A program made the position numbers and the translations under genes. This document shows positions 48,280-56,663 of a stretch of DNA of 64,000 nucleotides, piece after piece. The stretch lies in assembly GCF_001570405.1 (NCBI RefSeq), contig NZ_BBYM01000007.1, positions 124,001 to 188,000 on the forward strand, in the 5' to 3' direction. How positions within the stretch are numbered: position 1 is the first letter of the stretch; each line of letters begins with the position of its first letter. The notes below the pieces were generated by a model. It worked only from the letters and a program-made list of their open reading frames with translations, was not told the origin of the DNA and made no database searches. Origin of the DNA: Microtetraspora niveoalba. GTDB lineage: Bacteria; Actinomycetota; Actinomycetes; Streptosporangiales; Streptosporangiaceae.

Positions 48280-50622
48280 ATGGCGGCGATGACATCCCAG
48301 ACCTCGAAGCGATCCCACAACAGGCTGCCCATCGAGGTGACGAGCTTCGTCGGCCGCCGGCACGAGGTGGCCGAGGCCAAGCGGATGCTGTCCCAGTCCC
48401 GCATCGTGACGTTCACCGGCCCCGGCGGCGTCGGCAAGACGCGGCTCGCCCTCCGGGTCGCCGCCGACGTGCACCGGGCCTTCCCCGACGGCGTCTGGCT
48501 GGTCGAGCTGGCCGCGCTGGACGACCCCACCATGTTGTGCCAGACCGTGGCCGAGGCGCTGGAGATCCGCAACCAGTCGCCGCGCCGGTGCGTCGACGTG
48601 CTCGCCGACCACCTCAGGGAACGGCAGGCGCTGCTGGTCCTGGACAACTGCGAGCACCTCCTGCAGGACTGCGCCGTACTCGCGGAGACCCTCGCGCGGG
48701 CCACCACCGACCTGCGGATCCTCGTCACCAGCCGGCAGGCCCTGGGCGTCGCGGGCGAGCAGACGCTGGCCGTGCCCGCGATGTCGCTGCCGGACGTGGA
48801 CGGGGCGACCCTGCCGCTGGAGACGCTCACCCAGTTCGACGCCGTACGCCTGTTCAGCGAGCGGGCCTCCGCCGTGGTGCCCGGATTCGCCGTCACCGAG
48901 GCGAACCACGAGACGGTGGAGCGGATCTGCCGCCGGCTGGACGGGATCCCGCTCGCCCTCGAACTGGCCGCGGTGCGGCTGCGGGCGCTGTCCCTCGACC
49001 AGTTGCTCGACCGCCTGGACGACCGGTTCCGGCTGCTCACCGCGGGGTCGCGCGCCGTGCTGCCGCGCCACAGGACGCTGCGCGCCCTGATCGACTGGAG
49101 CTACGGCCTCTGCACGGAGCAGGAGCGGCTGCTGTGGGCGCGGGTGTCGGTCTTCGCCGGAAGCCTCGACCTGGAGGCGGCCGAGGAGGTCTGCTCCGGC
49201 GACGGGATCGCCAGGGATGACGTGCTCAACCTGGTGATCGGCCTGGTCGACAAGTCCATCCTGATCCCGGACGAGCAGTCTCCCGCGATGCGGTACCGGC
49301 TCCTCGACACGATCCGCCAGTATGGCAGGGAGCGGCTGGAGGAGGCCGGCCAGGACGCCGCGGTGCGGCGGCGGCACCGGGACTACTACCGGTGCCTGGC
49401 GTCCGACGCCGACCGGCTGCTGTTCGGCCCGGACCAGGTCGCCTGGTTCACCCGCCTCCAGCGGGAGAACGCCAACCTGCGCACGGCCCTGGAGTACTGC
49501 TTCGCGCAGGGGGAGACCCGCACCGGCCTGGAGATGGCGACCGACCTCGTCTACCACTGGACCACCGGCTACTACCTGGGCGAGGGCCGCGGCTGGTTCG
49601 ACAAGGGCCTCGCCGCGGAGACCGAGCCGACCGCGACGCGGGCCAGGGCCCTGTGGTGCGCCTCCTGGCTGGCGATCATCCAGGCCGAGATCGCCTCGGC
49701 CGAGGAGATGCTGGCGGAGGCCCGGGGCCTCGGCGAGCGGTTCGGCCTGGAGCAGGTCCTCGCGTACGTCGCGATCTTCTCCGGCCAGATCGCGATCTAC
49801 CGGGGGGCGGCCGACGAGTCGATCACGCTGTACGAGGAGGCGGTGCGCCGTGCCCGCGCCATCGGCGACCCGGTGGCGGAGGCGCTCGCCCACGTCCGGC
49901 TCATCCTCGTGCGCTCCGTCCTCGGCGACTCGGCGGAGGCGATGGCCGAGGGGGAGCGGTGTCTCGCGGTGTGCGACGCCTACGGCGAGCAGTGGCACCG
50001 CGCGTACTGCCTGGTGGCGATGGCGATCGACGTCTGGCGGCAGGGCGACTCCGCCCGCGCGGCCGACCTGGCGAAGGAGAGCCTGCGGTTCAACCGGTCG
50101 CTCGACGACATGCTGGGCGCCGGACTGGCCGTCGAGACGCTCTCCTGGATCGCCGCGAGCGAGCGGCGGTACGAGCGGGCCGCGCGGCTGCACGGCGAAC
50201 TGGAGATCATCTGGAGGTCGATGGGCACCGTCCTGTCGAGCTACGCCTACCTGATGCCCTACCGGGAGGAGTGCGAGGCCCGGACCCGCCAGGCGCTCGG
50301 GGAGTCCGGGTTCCGCGCCGCGGCCCGGCGCGGAGCCAGGCTCCCGTACGACGACGCCGTCGCGTACGCCCTGGAGGAGGAGGCTTCCGAGGAGGAGCGG
50401 GCCGAACCCTCCGCCGAGCCCTCGCCGCTGACTCCCCGGGAGACGGAGATCGCCCGGCTCGTCGCCGAGGGCATGAGCAACAAGGAGATCGCCGCCACTC
50501 TGGTGATCGCGCAGCGCACGGCCGAGGGGCACATCGAGCACATCCTGAGCAAGCTCGGGTTCAGCTCGCGCGCCCAGATCGCGGTCTGGGTCCGCGAACG
50601 CGACCACGCGGCCGGGGAATGA
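48280..50622 (+). CDS. large ATP-binding LuxR-family regulator
   Basis: A 780-residue regulator. An AAA/NB-ARC-like ATPase occupies about residues 15-330 (Walker A FTGPGGVGKTRLAL near 46, Walker B LLVLDNCEHLL near 112, LVTSRQALGV near 149). A tetratricopeptide-rich middle spans about 370-690, and a C-terminal LuxR helix-turn-helix (LTPRETEIARLVAEGMSNKEIAATLVIAQRTAEGHIEHI) occupies about 710-765. Such proteins integrate a ligand or protein signal and activate transcription, often of specialised metabolism. ATG 48280 or ATG 48289 are possible; both follow AGAGGCG loosely. It stands alone and is convergent with a two-component pair. Confidence 0.88.
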   Translation: MAAMTSQTSKRSHNRLPIEVTSFVGRRHEVAEAKRMLSQSRIVTFTGPGGVGKTRLALRVAADVHRAFPDGVWLVELAALDDPTMLCQTVAEALEIRNQSPRRCVDVLADHLRERQALLVLDNCEHLLQDCAVLAETLARATTDLRILVTSRQALGVAGEQTLAVPAMSLPDVDGATLPLETLTQFDAVRLFSERASAVVPGFAVTEANHETVERICRRLDGIPLALELAAVRLRALSLDQLLDRLDDRFRLLTAGSRAVLPRHRTLRALIDWSYGLCTEQERLLWARVSVFAGSLDLEAAEEVCSGDGIARDDVLNLVIGLVDKSILIPDEQSPAMRYRLLDTIRQYGRERLEEAGQDAAVRRRHRDYYRCLASDADRLLFGPDQVAWFTRLQRENANLRTALEYCFAQGETRTGLEMATDLVYHWTTGYYLGEGRGWFDKGLAAETEPTATRARALWCASWLAIIQAEIASAEEMLAEARGLGERFGLEQVLAYVAIFSGQIAIYRGAADESITLYEEAVRRARAIGDPVAEALAHVRLILVRSVLGDSAEAMAEGERCLAVCDAYGEQWHRAYCLVAMAIDVWRQGDSARAADLAKESLRFNRSLDDMLGAGLAVETLSWIAASERRYERAARLHGELEIIWRSMGTVLSSYAYLMPYREECEARTRQALGESGFRAAARRGARLPYDDAVAYALEEEASEEERAEPSAEPSPLTPRETEIARLVAEGMSNKEIAATLVIAQRTAEGHIEHILSKLGFSSRAQIAVWVRERDHAAGE

Positions 50623-50728
50623 GCGGCCGGGGAACGACACGAACGAGGGGGATGAGGGCGTGGGCGCGGCTCTTCCCCAGGGGCCCGGTCGATCAGCGGT
50701 GAGGTCGCGCTCGGCCGCCCACGTGGGC

Positions 50729-50754
50729 GGGGTGGACGCCCGGGCGTCCACCCC
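50729..50754. terminator. bidirectional hairpin terminator
   Basis: GGGGTGGACGCC and GGCGTCCACCCC form a 12-bp perfect inverted repeat with a 2-nt centre between the convergent LuxR regulator and response regulator genes. A second palindrome (CCGCCCACGTGGGCGG) lies at about 50715-50730. Confidence 0.65.
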
Positions 50755-50770
50755 GTGTCTCCACCCCGTG

Positions 50771-51442
50771 TCATCTCCCGGGACGCCCGCCGTCCGGGCC
50801 GACCAGACCGGACTGGTAGGCGAAGACGACGAGCTGGGCGCGGTCGCGGGCGTGCAGCTTGGTCATGGCGCGGCTGACGTGGGTCTTGGCCGTGGCCGGG
50901 CTGATGACCAGGTGGGCGGCGATCTCGTCGTTGGACAGCCCCTGGGCGGCCAGGGCGGTCACCTCGCGCTCGCGTTCGGTGAGCCGGCCCACCCCGGCCG
51001 CCGCCGGTCGCGGACGGCGGGAGACGAACTCGGCGATGAGACGGCGGGTGACGGCCGGTGACAGCAGCGCCTCCCCGCGGGCGGCCACGTGGATCCCGTG
51101 CAGGAGGTCGTCCGGCTCCGTGTCCTTGATCAGGAACCCGGTGGCGCCCGCGCACAGCGCCTCGTAGACGTACTCGTCGAAGCCGTAGTTGGTCAGGATG
51201 ACCACATGTACGCCCGACAGGCGGGGGTCGGCGGCGATCCGCCTGGTGGCCTCGATGCCGTCCATGCCCGGCATCTGCACGTCGAACAGGGCGACGTCGG
51301 GCAGCAGTTCGCGGGCCAGGGCGAGGCCTCCGGCGCCGTCGCCGGCCTCGCCGACCACCTCGAGATCGTCTTCGGCCTCCAGGAGCGCGCGGAAACCGGC
51401 GCGGATGAGGGGCTGGTCGTCGACGAGAAGGATGCGGATCAC
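50771..51442 (-). CDS. NarL/FixJ-family response regulator
   Basis: 223 residues: receiver domain RILLVDDQPLIRAGFRALLEA with phosphoacceptor Asp in VALFDVQMPGMDG near residue 54, and a LuxR-type DNA-binding domain (LTEREREVTALAAQGLSNDEIAAHLVISPATAKTHVSRAM) near 150-190. It is the partner of the kinase gene just upstream, with which it overlaps by four bases. It is distinct from DevR: the recognition helix reads ATAKTHVSR rather than EKTVKNYVS. Targets are unknown. Confidence 0.92.
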   Translation of the reverse strand: MIRILLVDDQPLIRAGFRALLEAEDDLEVVGEAGDGAGGLALARELLPDVALFDVQMPGMDGIEATRRIAADPRLSGVHVVILTNYGFDEYVYEALCAGATGFLIKDTEPDDLLHGIHVAARGEALLSPAVTRRLIAEFVSRRPRPAAAGVGRLTEREREVTALAAQGLSNDEIAAHLVISPATAKTHVSRAMTKLHARDRAQLVVFAYQSGLVGPDGGRPGR

Positions 51443-52575
51443 GTCAGGTCCTCGGTGGGGAGTTCGGCGCGTACGGTGAAGCCGCCCTGGGGGCGGGGCC
51501 GGGCGTGCAGGCGGCCGCCGAGCGCGGCGACGCGCTCGCGCATGCCGGACAGGCCGTTGCCGGGCGTGGGCCGGTGATCGGGGGAGGCGAGGCCGTCGTC
51601 GTCGATCCGGACCGTCAGATCACGCTCCCCGTAGTCGAGGGTCACCGTCGCGGCGGCGGGTCCGGCGTGGCGGGAGACGTTGGTGAGCGCCTCCTGCACG
51701 ATGCGGTAGGCGGCACGGTCGACGGCCGCGGGAAGCGGCCGTGGGCGGCCGGTCACCGTGACGGTCGTCGGCAGTCCCGACGAGATGACCCGTCCGACCA
51801 GGTCGTCCAGCCGGTCCAGGCCGCTGCCGGACGGTTCACCGGTGTCGTGCAGCACGTCCAGGGTGGCCCGCAGCTCGCGCATGGCGTCGGCGCCCGCCTC
51901 CTGGATGGCCAGCAGCGCGGGGGGCACCTCTTCGCCGCGTTTGCGCGCCAGGTGGATGGCGACCCCGACCTGCACCTTGATGACCGAGATGCTGTGGGTG
52001 AGGGAGTCGTGCAGCTCGCGGGCGATGCGCAGCCGCTCCTCTCCGGCGCGGCGCCGGGCGGTCTCCTCGCGGGTGCGCTCGGCCTCGGCGGCTCGCCGCT
52101 CGGCCTGCTCCAGGTAGGCCTCCCGGTGCCGGCTCACGACTCCGCCGATCCAGGCCGCCAGGAACCAGCCCAGCAGCAGGATCGTCCGTTCGACGAGCGA
52201 CCGGACGGGCCGGGTCCCGTCGGCGGTCAGCCAGGCGGTCAGCGATCCGGCGAGGAACACGGCGCCCGCGATCGCGGCGGGCAGGCGGCGACCGTCCTTG
52301 ACGACGGTGTAGACGGCGACCAGGACGGGGAAGGCCGCCGGCTGGGTGGGGTCGGCTCCCGCCGCGTAGGCGAGCATGCATCCCGTGGTGAGGACGAGCA
52401 CCGGGATCGGCGCACGGCGGCGGACGGCCAGCGCCAGACAGCCGGTGGCGATCGCCGCGTAGCCCAGCGGACCGATGCCGGGCTCGGTCGTGGCGCCGGC
52501 ACTGAGCACGACCGCCAGCGCGACGGCGAGGACGGCGTCGGGCACACGCGCGTGCCCTCTCGGATCGAACCGCAC
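51439..52575 (-). CDS. sensor histidine kinase (HisKA_3 type)
   Basis: 378 residues: N-terminal membrane region with about five helices (residues 10-150) and little extracellular loop, a short coiled coil, then a dimerisation domain with the phospho-acceptor His in RIARELHDSLTHSISVIKVQ near residue 187 and an ATPase domain (VQEALTNVSRHAG near 290, DDGLAS, GNGLSGMRERVAALGG near 344). The topology resembles DesK-like intramembrane sensors. It forms an operon with the response regulator (ATGA overlap). It lacks GAF domains and so is not a DevS/DosT equivalent. Confidence 0.9.
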   Translation of the reverse strand: MRFDPRGHARVPDAVLAVALAVVLSAGATTEPGIGPLGYAAIATGCLALAVRRRAPIPVLVLTTGCMLAYAAGADPTQPAAFPVLVAVYTVVKDGRRLPAAIAGAVFLAGSLTAWLTADGTRPVRSLVERTILLLGWFLAAWIGGVVSRHREAYLEQAERRAAEAERTREETARRRAGEERLRIARELHDSLTHSISVIKVQVGVAIHLARKRGEEVPPALLAIQEAGADAMRELRATLDVLHDTGEPSGSGLDRLDDLVGRVISSGLPTTVTVTGRPRPLPAAVDRAAYRIVQEALTNVSRHAGPAAATVTLDYGERDLTVRIDDDGLASPDHRPTPGNGLSGMRERVAALGGRLHARPRPQGGFTVRAELPTEDLT

Positions 52576-52764
52576 CCCCGCACCCTACGAGCGAACCGGA
52601 ATCTCCTCATCCCCGCCGTGTCGTATCTCCCGGATACTCCGCACGGCGTAGATCGGCGGGGAGCCGGTCCGCAGCCGGTCCCGGCGGATCACTTCGCCGG
52701 TGAATGGACCGGGAGCCGGAGGGCGGGCGTCGGGGCGCCGGATCCGGCGTCGCCCCGGCGGGGG

Positions 52765-53556
52765 TCAGACGTGTCTCATGTCGTGGACGCCGCGGCGGAG
52801 ACCCGAGGGCGGGAGCTCGGCCCAGACGGTGTCGCCGGTGGCCGTACGGAAACGTCCCCAGCAGCAGGCGAGCCGGTCGAGCCGTTGCCGCCCGGCGCCG
52901 TCGCTCCCGGGAGCCGGGGCGGCGAGCCTGTCCCCGGCCCCCTCCTCACCCGAGCCGGGGCAGGTCCTCGCGACCGGATCCGGGTACACGTTCTCGACCT
53001 CGACCTCGCAGCGGAGCGTGCCGTCGATGAGATACAGGCTGAGCCGCATCGGGCCGCCCCACTGGCGCAGAGCTCCGGTGAGCAGCTCGGTCACCAGCGG
53101 TTCGGCGGCGCATCGCCGGTCGCGCAGCCCCCACGCGGCGAGCTGGGCGCGGACCAGCCGCCGTGCCAGGCGCGCGCAGGACGGATGCCCGGTGAGGGAC
53201 CAGGACGCCACGTCCGGATCGCCCTCCCCGGCCCGGTGAGCGTCGGGCGGCAGGGAGAACAGCTTGTGGAGACAGTCGGACGCGGCCGACACGAAGGCGG
53301 GTCCGAAAGCGCGCTCGAGGATGTGCCGAGGCCCGTGCCCGTGCCCGTGCCCGTGCCCGTGCCCGTGCCCGTGCCCGTGATCGTGGCCCGTGTCGTCACC
53401 GGGCCCGCGAGCGGTGTCGTGACCGCGGCCGTGATCGACACCGGTGTCGTGCCGGCGACCGTGGCCGATGTCGTGACCGCCCCCGTGGCGGGCGCCCTGA
53501 CCGCCTTCCCGGTCGAGAGTGTCCGCCGGCGCGGACGGTGACGCGTTCTCGCCCAT
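52765..53556 (-). CDS. degenerate histidine-kinase-like ATPase with N-terminal His-Gly repeat
   Basis: 263 residues. The C-terminal half (about 100-263) resembles the RsbW-like HATPase_c_2 proteins common in actinomycetes: LTGHPSCARLARRLVRAQLAAWGLRD, then EPLVTELLTGALRQWG, where the N-box Asn is not evident. The ATP-grip glycine motif is also weak. The N-terminal 90 residues contain HDTG/HDIG-type repeats and eight consecutive His-Gly pairs, encoded by a CCCGTG hexamer array. The His-rich segment could bind nickel, zinc or haem; that is inference. ATG 53556 has AGGGAGAAGC upstream and is preferred over the upstream ATG at 53607. Confidence 0.7.
   Translation of the reverse strand: MGENASPSAPADTLDREGGQGARHGGGHDIGHGRRHDTGVDHGRGHDTARGPGDDTGHDHGHGHGHGHGHGHGHGPRHILERAFGPAFVSAASDCLHKLFSLPPDAHRAGEGDPDVASWSLTGHPSCARLARRLVRAQLAAWGLRDRRCAAEPLVTELLTGALRQWGGPMRLSLYLIDGTLRCEVEVENVYPDPVARTCPGSGEEGAGDRLAAPAPGSDGAGRQRLDRLACCWGRFRTATGDTVWAELPPSGLRRGVHDMRHV
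53332..53379. repeat. CCCGTG hexanucleotide array, eight copies
   Basis: Eight exact head-to-tail copies of CCCGTG encode (HG)8 on the minus strand inside the degenerate ATPase gene. Diverged relatives (GTGTCGTGACCG and similar) continue to about 53500. Perfect copies indicate recent expansion. Confidence 0.9.
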
Positions 53557-53775
53557 GCTTCTCCCTACCCCCTGGTCCTCGTCCGCGTGGACCATCCCCG
53601 GAGTCACCTTCTCCCCGAGCCCACCCGTAGGGGACGGGATAAATCCCCATATAAGTACCTATCTCGTACTAAACCCGGGCGATCTGGTGGGTGTCGCAAG
53701 AACCACAGGAGATCCCGAGATGCGAGGCCCGCACACTGAGGAGGCTTTCAGGAAGCGCTGTTAGCTTCCGCTTAC
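53557..53775. promoter_or_regulatory. A/T-enriched divergent promoter region
   Basis: Between the ATPase gene (minus) and the sulfotransferase gene (plus). 53636-53685 is strikingly A/T-rich. TAGCTT (53762-53767) is eight bases before ATG 53776, so the sulfotransferase mRNA may be leaderless. GGAAGC...GCTTCC also forms a small hairpin at 53752-53769. Confidence 0.4.
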
Positions 53776-54666
53776 ATGAGCTGGAAACGCAAGGTCAACG
53801 CCGCGGTCGGCGGGATCACCGGCTACCACCTCACCCCCGTGGACAGGCCTCCTGGAACGTCGAAGGAGCAGGCGAAGGGGCAGGACGCTCCGCGGAAGGA
53901 GCAGGAGGCGGCCGCCGCGCCGTCGTACCACCCGACGGCGGAGGACGACCGGCTGGTGCGCGCGCCGGTCTTCCTGCTCTCCCCGGTGAGATCCGGGTCC
54001 ACGCTGCTGCGGTCGATGCTGAACAGCCACTCCATGATCCACGCCCCGCACGAGCTGCACGTACGACGCCTCACCGTGGGCTACGGGAACTCCCTGGTCG
54101 GCACGGCGATGGAGGCCCTCGGGCACAGCAGAGGCGACCTGGAGCACCTCCTGTGGGACCGGGTGCTCCACCGGGAGCTGGTTCGCAGCGGCAAGCGGAT
54201 CATCGTCGAGAAGACCCCGGCCAACGCGTTCGCGGCGGAGCGGATCGCCGCCTGCTGGCCGGACGCGCGGTTCGTCTTCCTGCTGCGCCACCCCCTCTCC
54301 ATCGCCCGCTCCTGGCACGAGGCCGGGGCAGGCAAGAGGGACATGGACGAGGCGGCCAGGGACGCCCTGCGCTACATGAAGGCGGTCGAGCGGGCGCGCC
54401 GCTCCCTGTCGGGCCTCACCGTCCGCTACGAGGACCTGACCGACGACCCCGTGGGGACGACCCGCCTCATCTGCGACTTCGTCGAGGTCCCGTGGGAGGA
54501 GGCCATGCTCACCTGGCAGGGCGAGGCGTCGTACCGCAAAGGGCTCGGAGACTGGAAGGAGAAGATCAGAACAGGGGCCGTGCAGCCGGGCCGGCCGCTC
54601 CCCACCGCCGACGAGATCCCCGCCGTGCTCCAGAAGCAGTGCCACACGTGGGGATACCTGCGGTGA
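53776..54666 (+). CDS. sulfotransferase family protein
   Basis: Predicted to transfer sulfate from PAPS to a hydroxyl of a glycan, lipid or small molecule. 296 residues. The 5'-phosphosulfate loop is LLSPVRSGSTLLRSMLNSH near residues 67-85, and the 3'-phosphate-binding segment is FVFLLRHPLSIARSWHEAG near 167-185. An N-terminal Lys/Glu-rich linker (30-55) precedes the domain. It begins a three-gene overlapping set with a beta-sandwich protein and a GT4 glycosyltransferase, suggesting a sulfated or modified cell-surface polysaccharide. Confidence 0.87.
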   Translation: MSWKRKVNAAVGGITGYHLTPVDRPPGTSKEQAKGQDAPRKEQEAAAAPSYHPTAEDDRLVRAPVFLLSPVRSGSTLLRSMLNSHSMIHAPHELHVRRLTVGYGNSLVGTAMEALGHSRGDLEHLLWDRVLHRELVRSGKRIIVEKTPANAFAAERIAACWPDARFVFLLRHPLSIARSWHEAGAGKRDMDEAARDALRYMKAVERARRSLSGLTVRYEDLTDDPVGTTRLICDFVEVPWEEAMLTWQGEASYRKGLGDWKEKIRTGAVQPGRPLPTADEIPAVLQKQCHTWGYLR

Positions 54667-55235
54667 AGGCGCACGCCGAGGTGGAGCAGATCTGGCCCAG
54701 GGACGGCCGGATCCGGATCATCGGCCGCGTTCACAACCTCACGCCGGACCCGGACCCCGGCCCGGACGCCTGCCGGCTCGTCCTGGTCCTCAGGCAACGC
54801 GAAGATCCCGTCCGTACGGGAGCGGGCCGCGCGGACCGGGCGAAGGGCCCGGCCGGCCCCCGGACCGGGCCGCACGCGGGAGCCCCCGAGGAGTCCCGCA
54901 CGACGGACGGCCGCAAGGAGGAGGCCCGGGCCCAGGAGGTCCACGCCGGGGCGGCGCTCGACGGGCACGCCTTCGACGCGAGTGTCCCCATCGGCGACCT
55001 GGTGCCCGCTCACGGCTCCCTCACCGGCGTCTGGGACGCCTATCTGGTCGTACGCGCGGGCGGCCGGGAACGCCGGCTGCGGATGGGCCGGGTGCTCGAC
55101 GACATCCCGGACAAGACCAAAGTCATGATATTTCCGGCGCAGGCGGTGCCGGCGGACGACCGCCTCCTGCTCGTACGGCCGCGCTACACCATCCGGAACA
55201 ACCTCTCGGTCGACGTCGAATGGGGCGCGCGATGA
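54663..55235 (+). CDS. beta-sandwich protein of a glycan cassette
   Basis: 190 residues, GTG start overlapping the sulfotransferase stop. The two ends look like beta-strands (VEQIWPRDGRIRIIGRVHNL at the start; LVPAHGSLTGVWDAYLVV, LRMGRVLDDIPDKTKVMIFP and RPRYTIRNNLSVDVEW near the end), a pattern I know from actinomycete proteins next to glycosyltransferases that are loosely annotated as transferases. A charged, low-complexity insert occupies about residues 48-92. No catalytic residues are recognised. It probably binds or presents the glycan handled by its neighbours. Confidence 0.65.
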   Translation: MKAHAEVEQIWPRDGRIRIIGRVHNLTPDPDPGPDACRLVLVLRQREDPVRTGAGRADRAKGPAGPRTGPHAGAPEESRTTDGRKEEARAQEVHAGAALDGHAFDASVPIGDLVPAHGSLTGVWDAYLVVRAGGRERRLRMGRVLDDIPDKTKVMIFPAQAVPADDRLLLVRPRYTIRNNLSVDVEWGAR

Positions 55236-56527
55236 GGATCCGGTACATGCTGCTGCACGCCTACGGCATGGGCGGCACCATCCGCACGGTGATCAACCAG
55301 GCGAACGCCATGGCCGCGCGGGGGCACGACGTGGAGCTCGTCAGCGCGGTGCGGCGCAGGGACGAGCCGCAGTTCCCGATCGACCCCCGGGTGCGGCTGG
55401 TGCCGCTGACCGACCAGCGCGAGCAGGCCTCCGGCTACCGCGCCCGGCTCGCCGCCCGCCGCGGCAGGGTCGTGCCCCCGGGGGAGTACAAGTCCGACTG
55501 GTTCACCAGGGGCGTCGAGCGCGCGGTGGCCGACTATCTGGCCGGCGTCTGGGACGGCGTCCTGGTCACCACCCGCCCCGGGCTCAACCTGCTCGCCGCG
55601 CGGTACGCGCCCGACGGCGCGATCCGGGTCGCCCAGGAGCACATGAACATGGCCAGCCACCGGCCGGACGTGCGCGCCGAGATCGTCCGCACCTACCGGA
55701 CGTTCGACGCCGTCGTCGTCCTCACCCACGGCGACCGGCTCGAATACGAGCGGGCCGTCCCCGGCGCCCGCGTGCTGCGCATCCCCAACGCCGTCCACGA
55801 GCACGGCGGCGTACGGCCGGGCCCGCGCGGGAAGGTCGTCCTCGCCGCCGGGCGGCTGACCGAGCAGAAGGGCTTCGACCTGCTCGTCCCCGCGTTCGCC
55901 CGCGTGGTCGCCGAGCATCCGGACTGGCAGCTGCGGATCTTCGGGACCGGCCCCGGCGAGGCCGGGCTGCGGGCGCTCATCGAGGAGCTGCACCTCTACA
56001 ACCACGTCTTCCTCATGGGACGTACGGACCGGCTCGACGACGAGCTGGCCAAGGCGTCGGCCTTCGTGCTCAGCTCGCGTTTCGAGGGGCTGCCCATGGT
56101 GATGATCGAGGCGATGTCGCACGGCACGCCGATCGTGAGCTTCGACTGCCCGACCGGCCCGGCCGACGTGCTGACCGACGGCGTGGACGGCCTGCTCGTG
56201 CCGCCCGGCGACGTGCCCGCCCTCGCGGACGCGCTCGCCCGGGTCATCGGCGACCGCGCGCTGCGCGAGCGGCTCGGTTCGGCCGCGCTCGCCGGCGCCG
56301 CGCCGTACACGAGAGAGGCCGTGACGCCGCAGTGGGAGGCGCTCTTCGAGGACCTCGCCCGGCGGCGGCGCGGCGCGGCGGGGGTGAGCCGGGCGGCGCG
56401 CCCCGGCGACCCGCCCGCGCCCGGGTTCCGCCGCCCACGACGCGTCGACCGTGCCGCAGCCGGCGGCGGCCGGGCCCCGGTTCCCGCCGCCCGGAGAGCG
56501 AATCGTGATCCACGGCATGGGGGATAA
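55232..56527 (+). CDS. glycosyltransferase family 4
   Basis: Retaining GT-B glycosyltransferase (431 residues). The N-terminal Rossmann half opens YMLLHAYGMGGTIRTVINQANAMAARGHDVEL. The C-terminal donor half has VVLAAGRLTEQKGFDLLVPAF near residue 208, LRIFGTGP near 235 and the EX7E-containing SSRFEGLPMVMIEAMSHGTPIVSFD near 285-310. ATG 55232 overlaps the preceding stop. The last 40 residues are Arg/Pro/Ala-rich and may be disordered. It is the third gene of the sulfotransferase cassette; the sugar and acceptor are not predictable. Confidence 0.92.
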   Translation: MRIRYMLLHAYGMGGTIRTVINQANAMAARGHDVELVSAVRRRDEPQFPIDPRVRLVPLTDQREQASGYRARLAARRGRVVPPGEYKSDWFTRGVERAVADYLAGVWDGVLVTTRPGLNLLAARYAPDGAIRVAQEHMNMASHRPDVRAEIVRTYRTFDAVVVLTHGDRLEYERAVPGARVLRIPNAVHEHGGVRPGPRGKVVLAAGRLTEQKGFDLLVPAFARVVAEHPDWQLRIFGTGPGEAGLRALIEELHLYNHVFLMGRTDRLDDELAKASAFVLSSRFEGLPMVMIEAMSHGTPIVSFDCPTGPADVLTDGVDGLLVPPGDVPALADALARVIGDRALRERLGSAALAGAAPYTREAVTPQWEALFEDLARRRRGAAGVSRAARPGDPPAPGFRRPRRVDRAAAGGGRAPVPAARRANRDPRHGG

Positions 56528-56663
56528 GCGCGCGAATTCGCCCCGACGGCACCGGTAGCATCGGTAGGTAACCATCGGAAGGTGGGGTGCCGCGAGCGCG
56601 TCGCACTCCGGCGCGGGCATCCATCGGCCGTCTCAGCCATCGGGAATCGAGCAAGGAGCTACC

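Noticed and set aside
51439-52575. The histidine kinase as the DevS partner of DevR.
   Set aside because: It has a multi-helix membrane sensor and no GAF/haem domains, and it overlaps its own response regulator, 6 kb from devR.
56570-56600. GGTGGGGTGCCGCG upstream of thrS, resembling a T-box antiterminator motif (AGGGTGGNACCGCG).
   Set aside because: It has two extra bases and a mismatch, and only about 50 bp separate it from the previous gene, too little for a T-box stem I and specifier loop. It is more likely chance in G+C-rich DNA.
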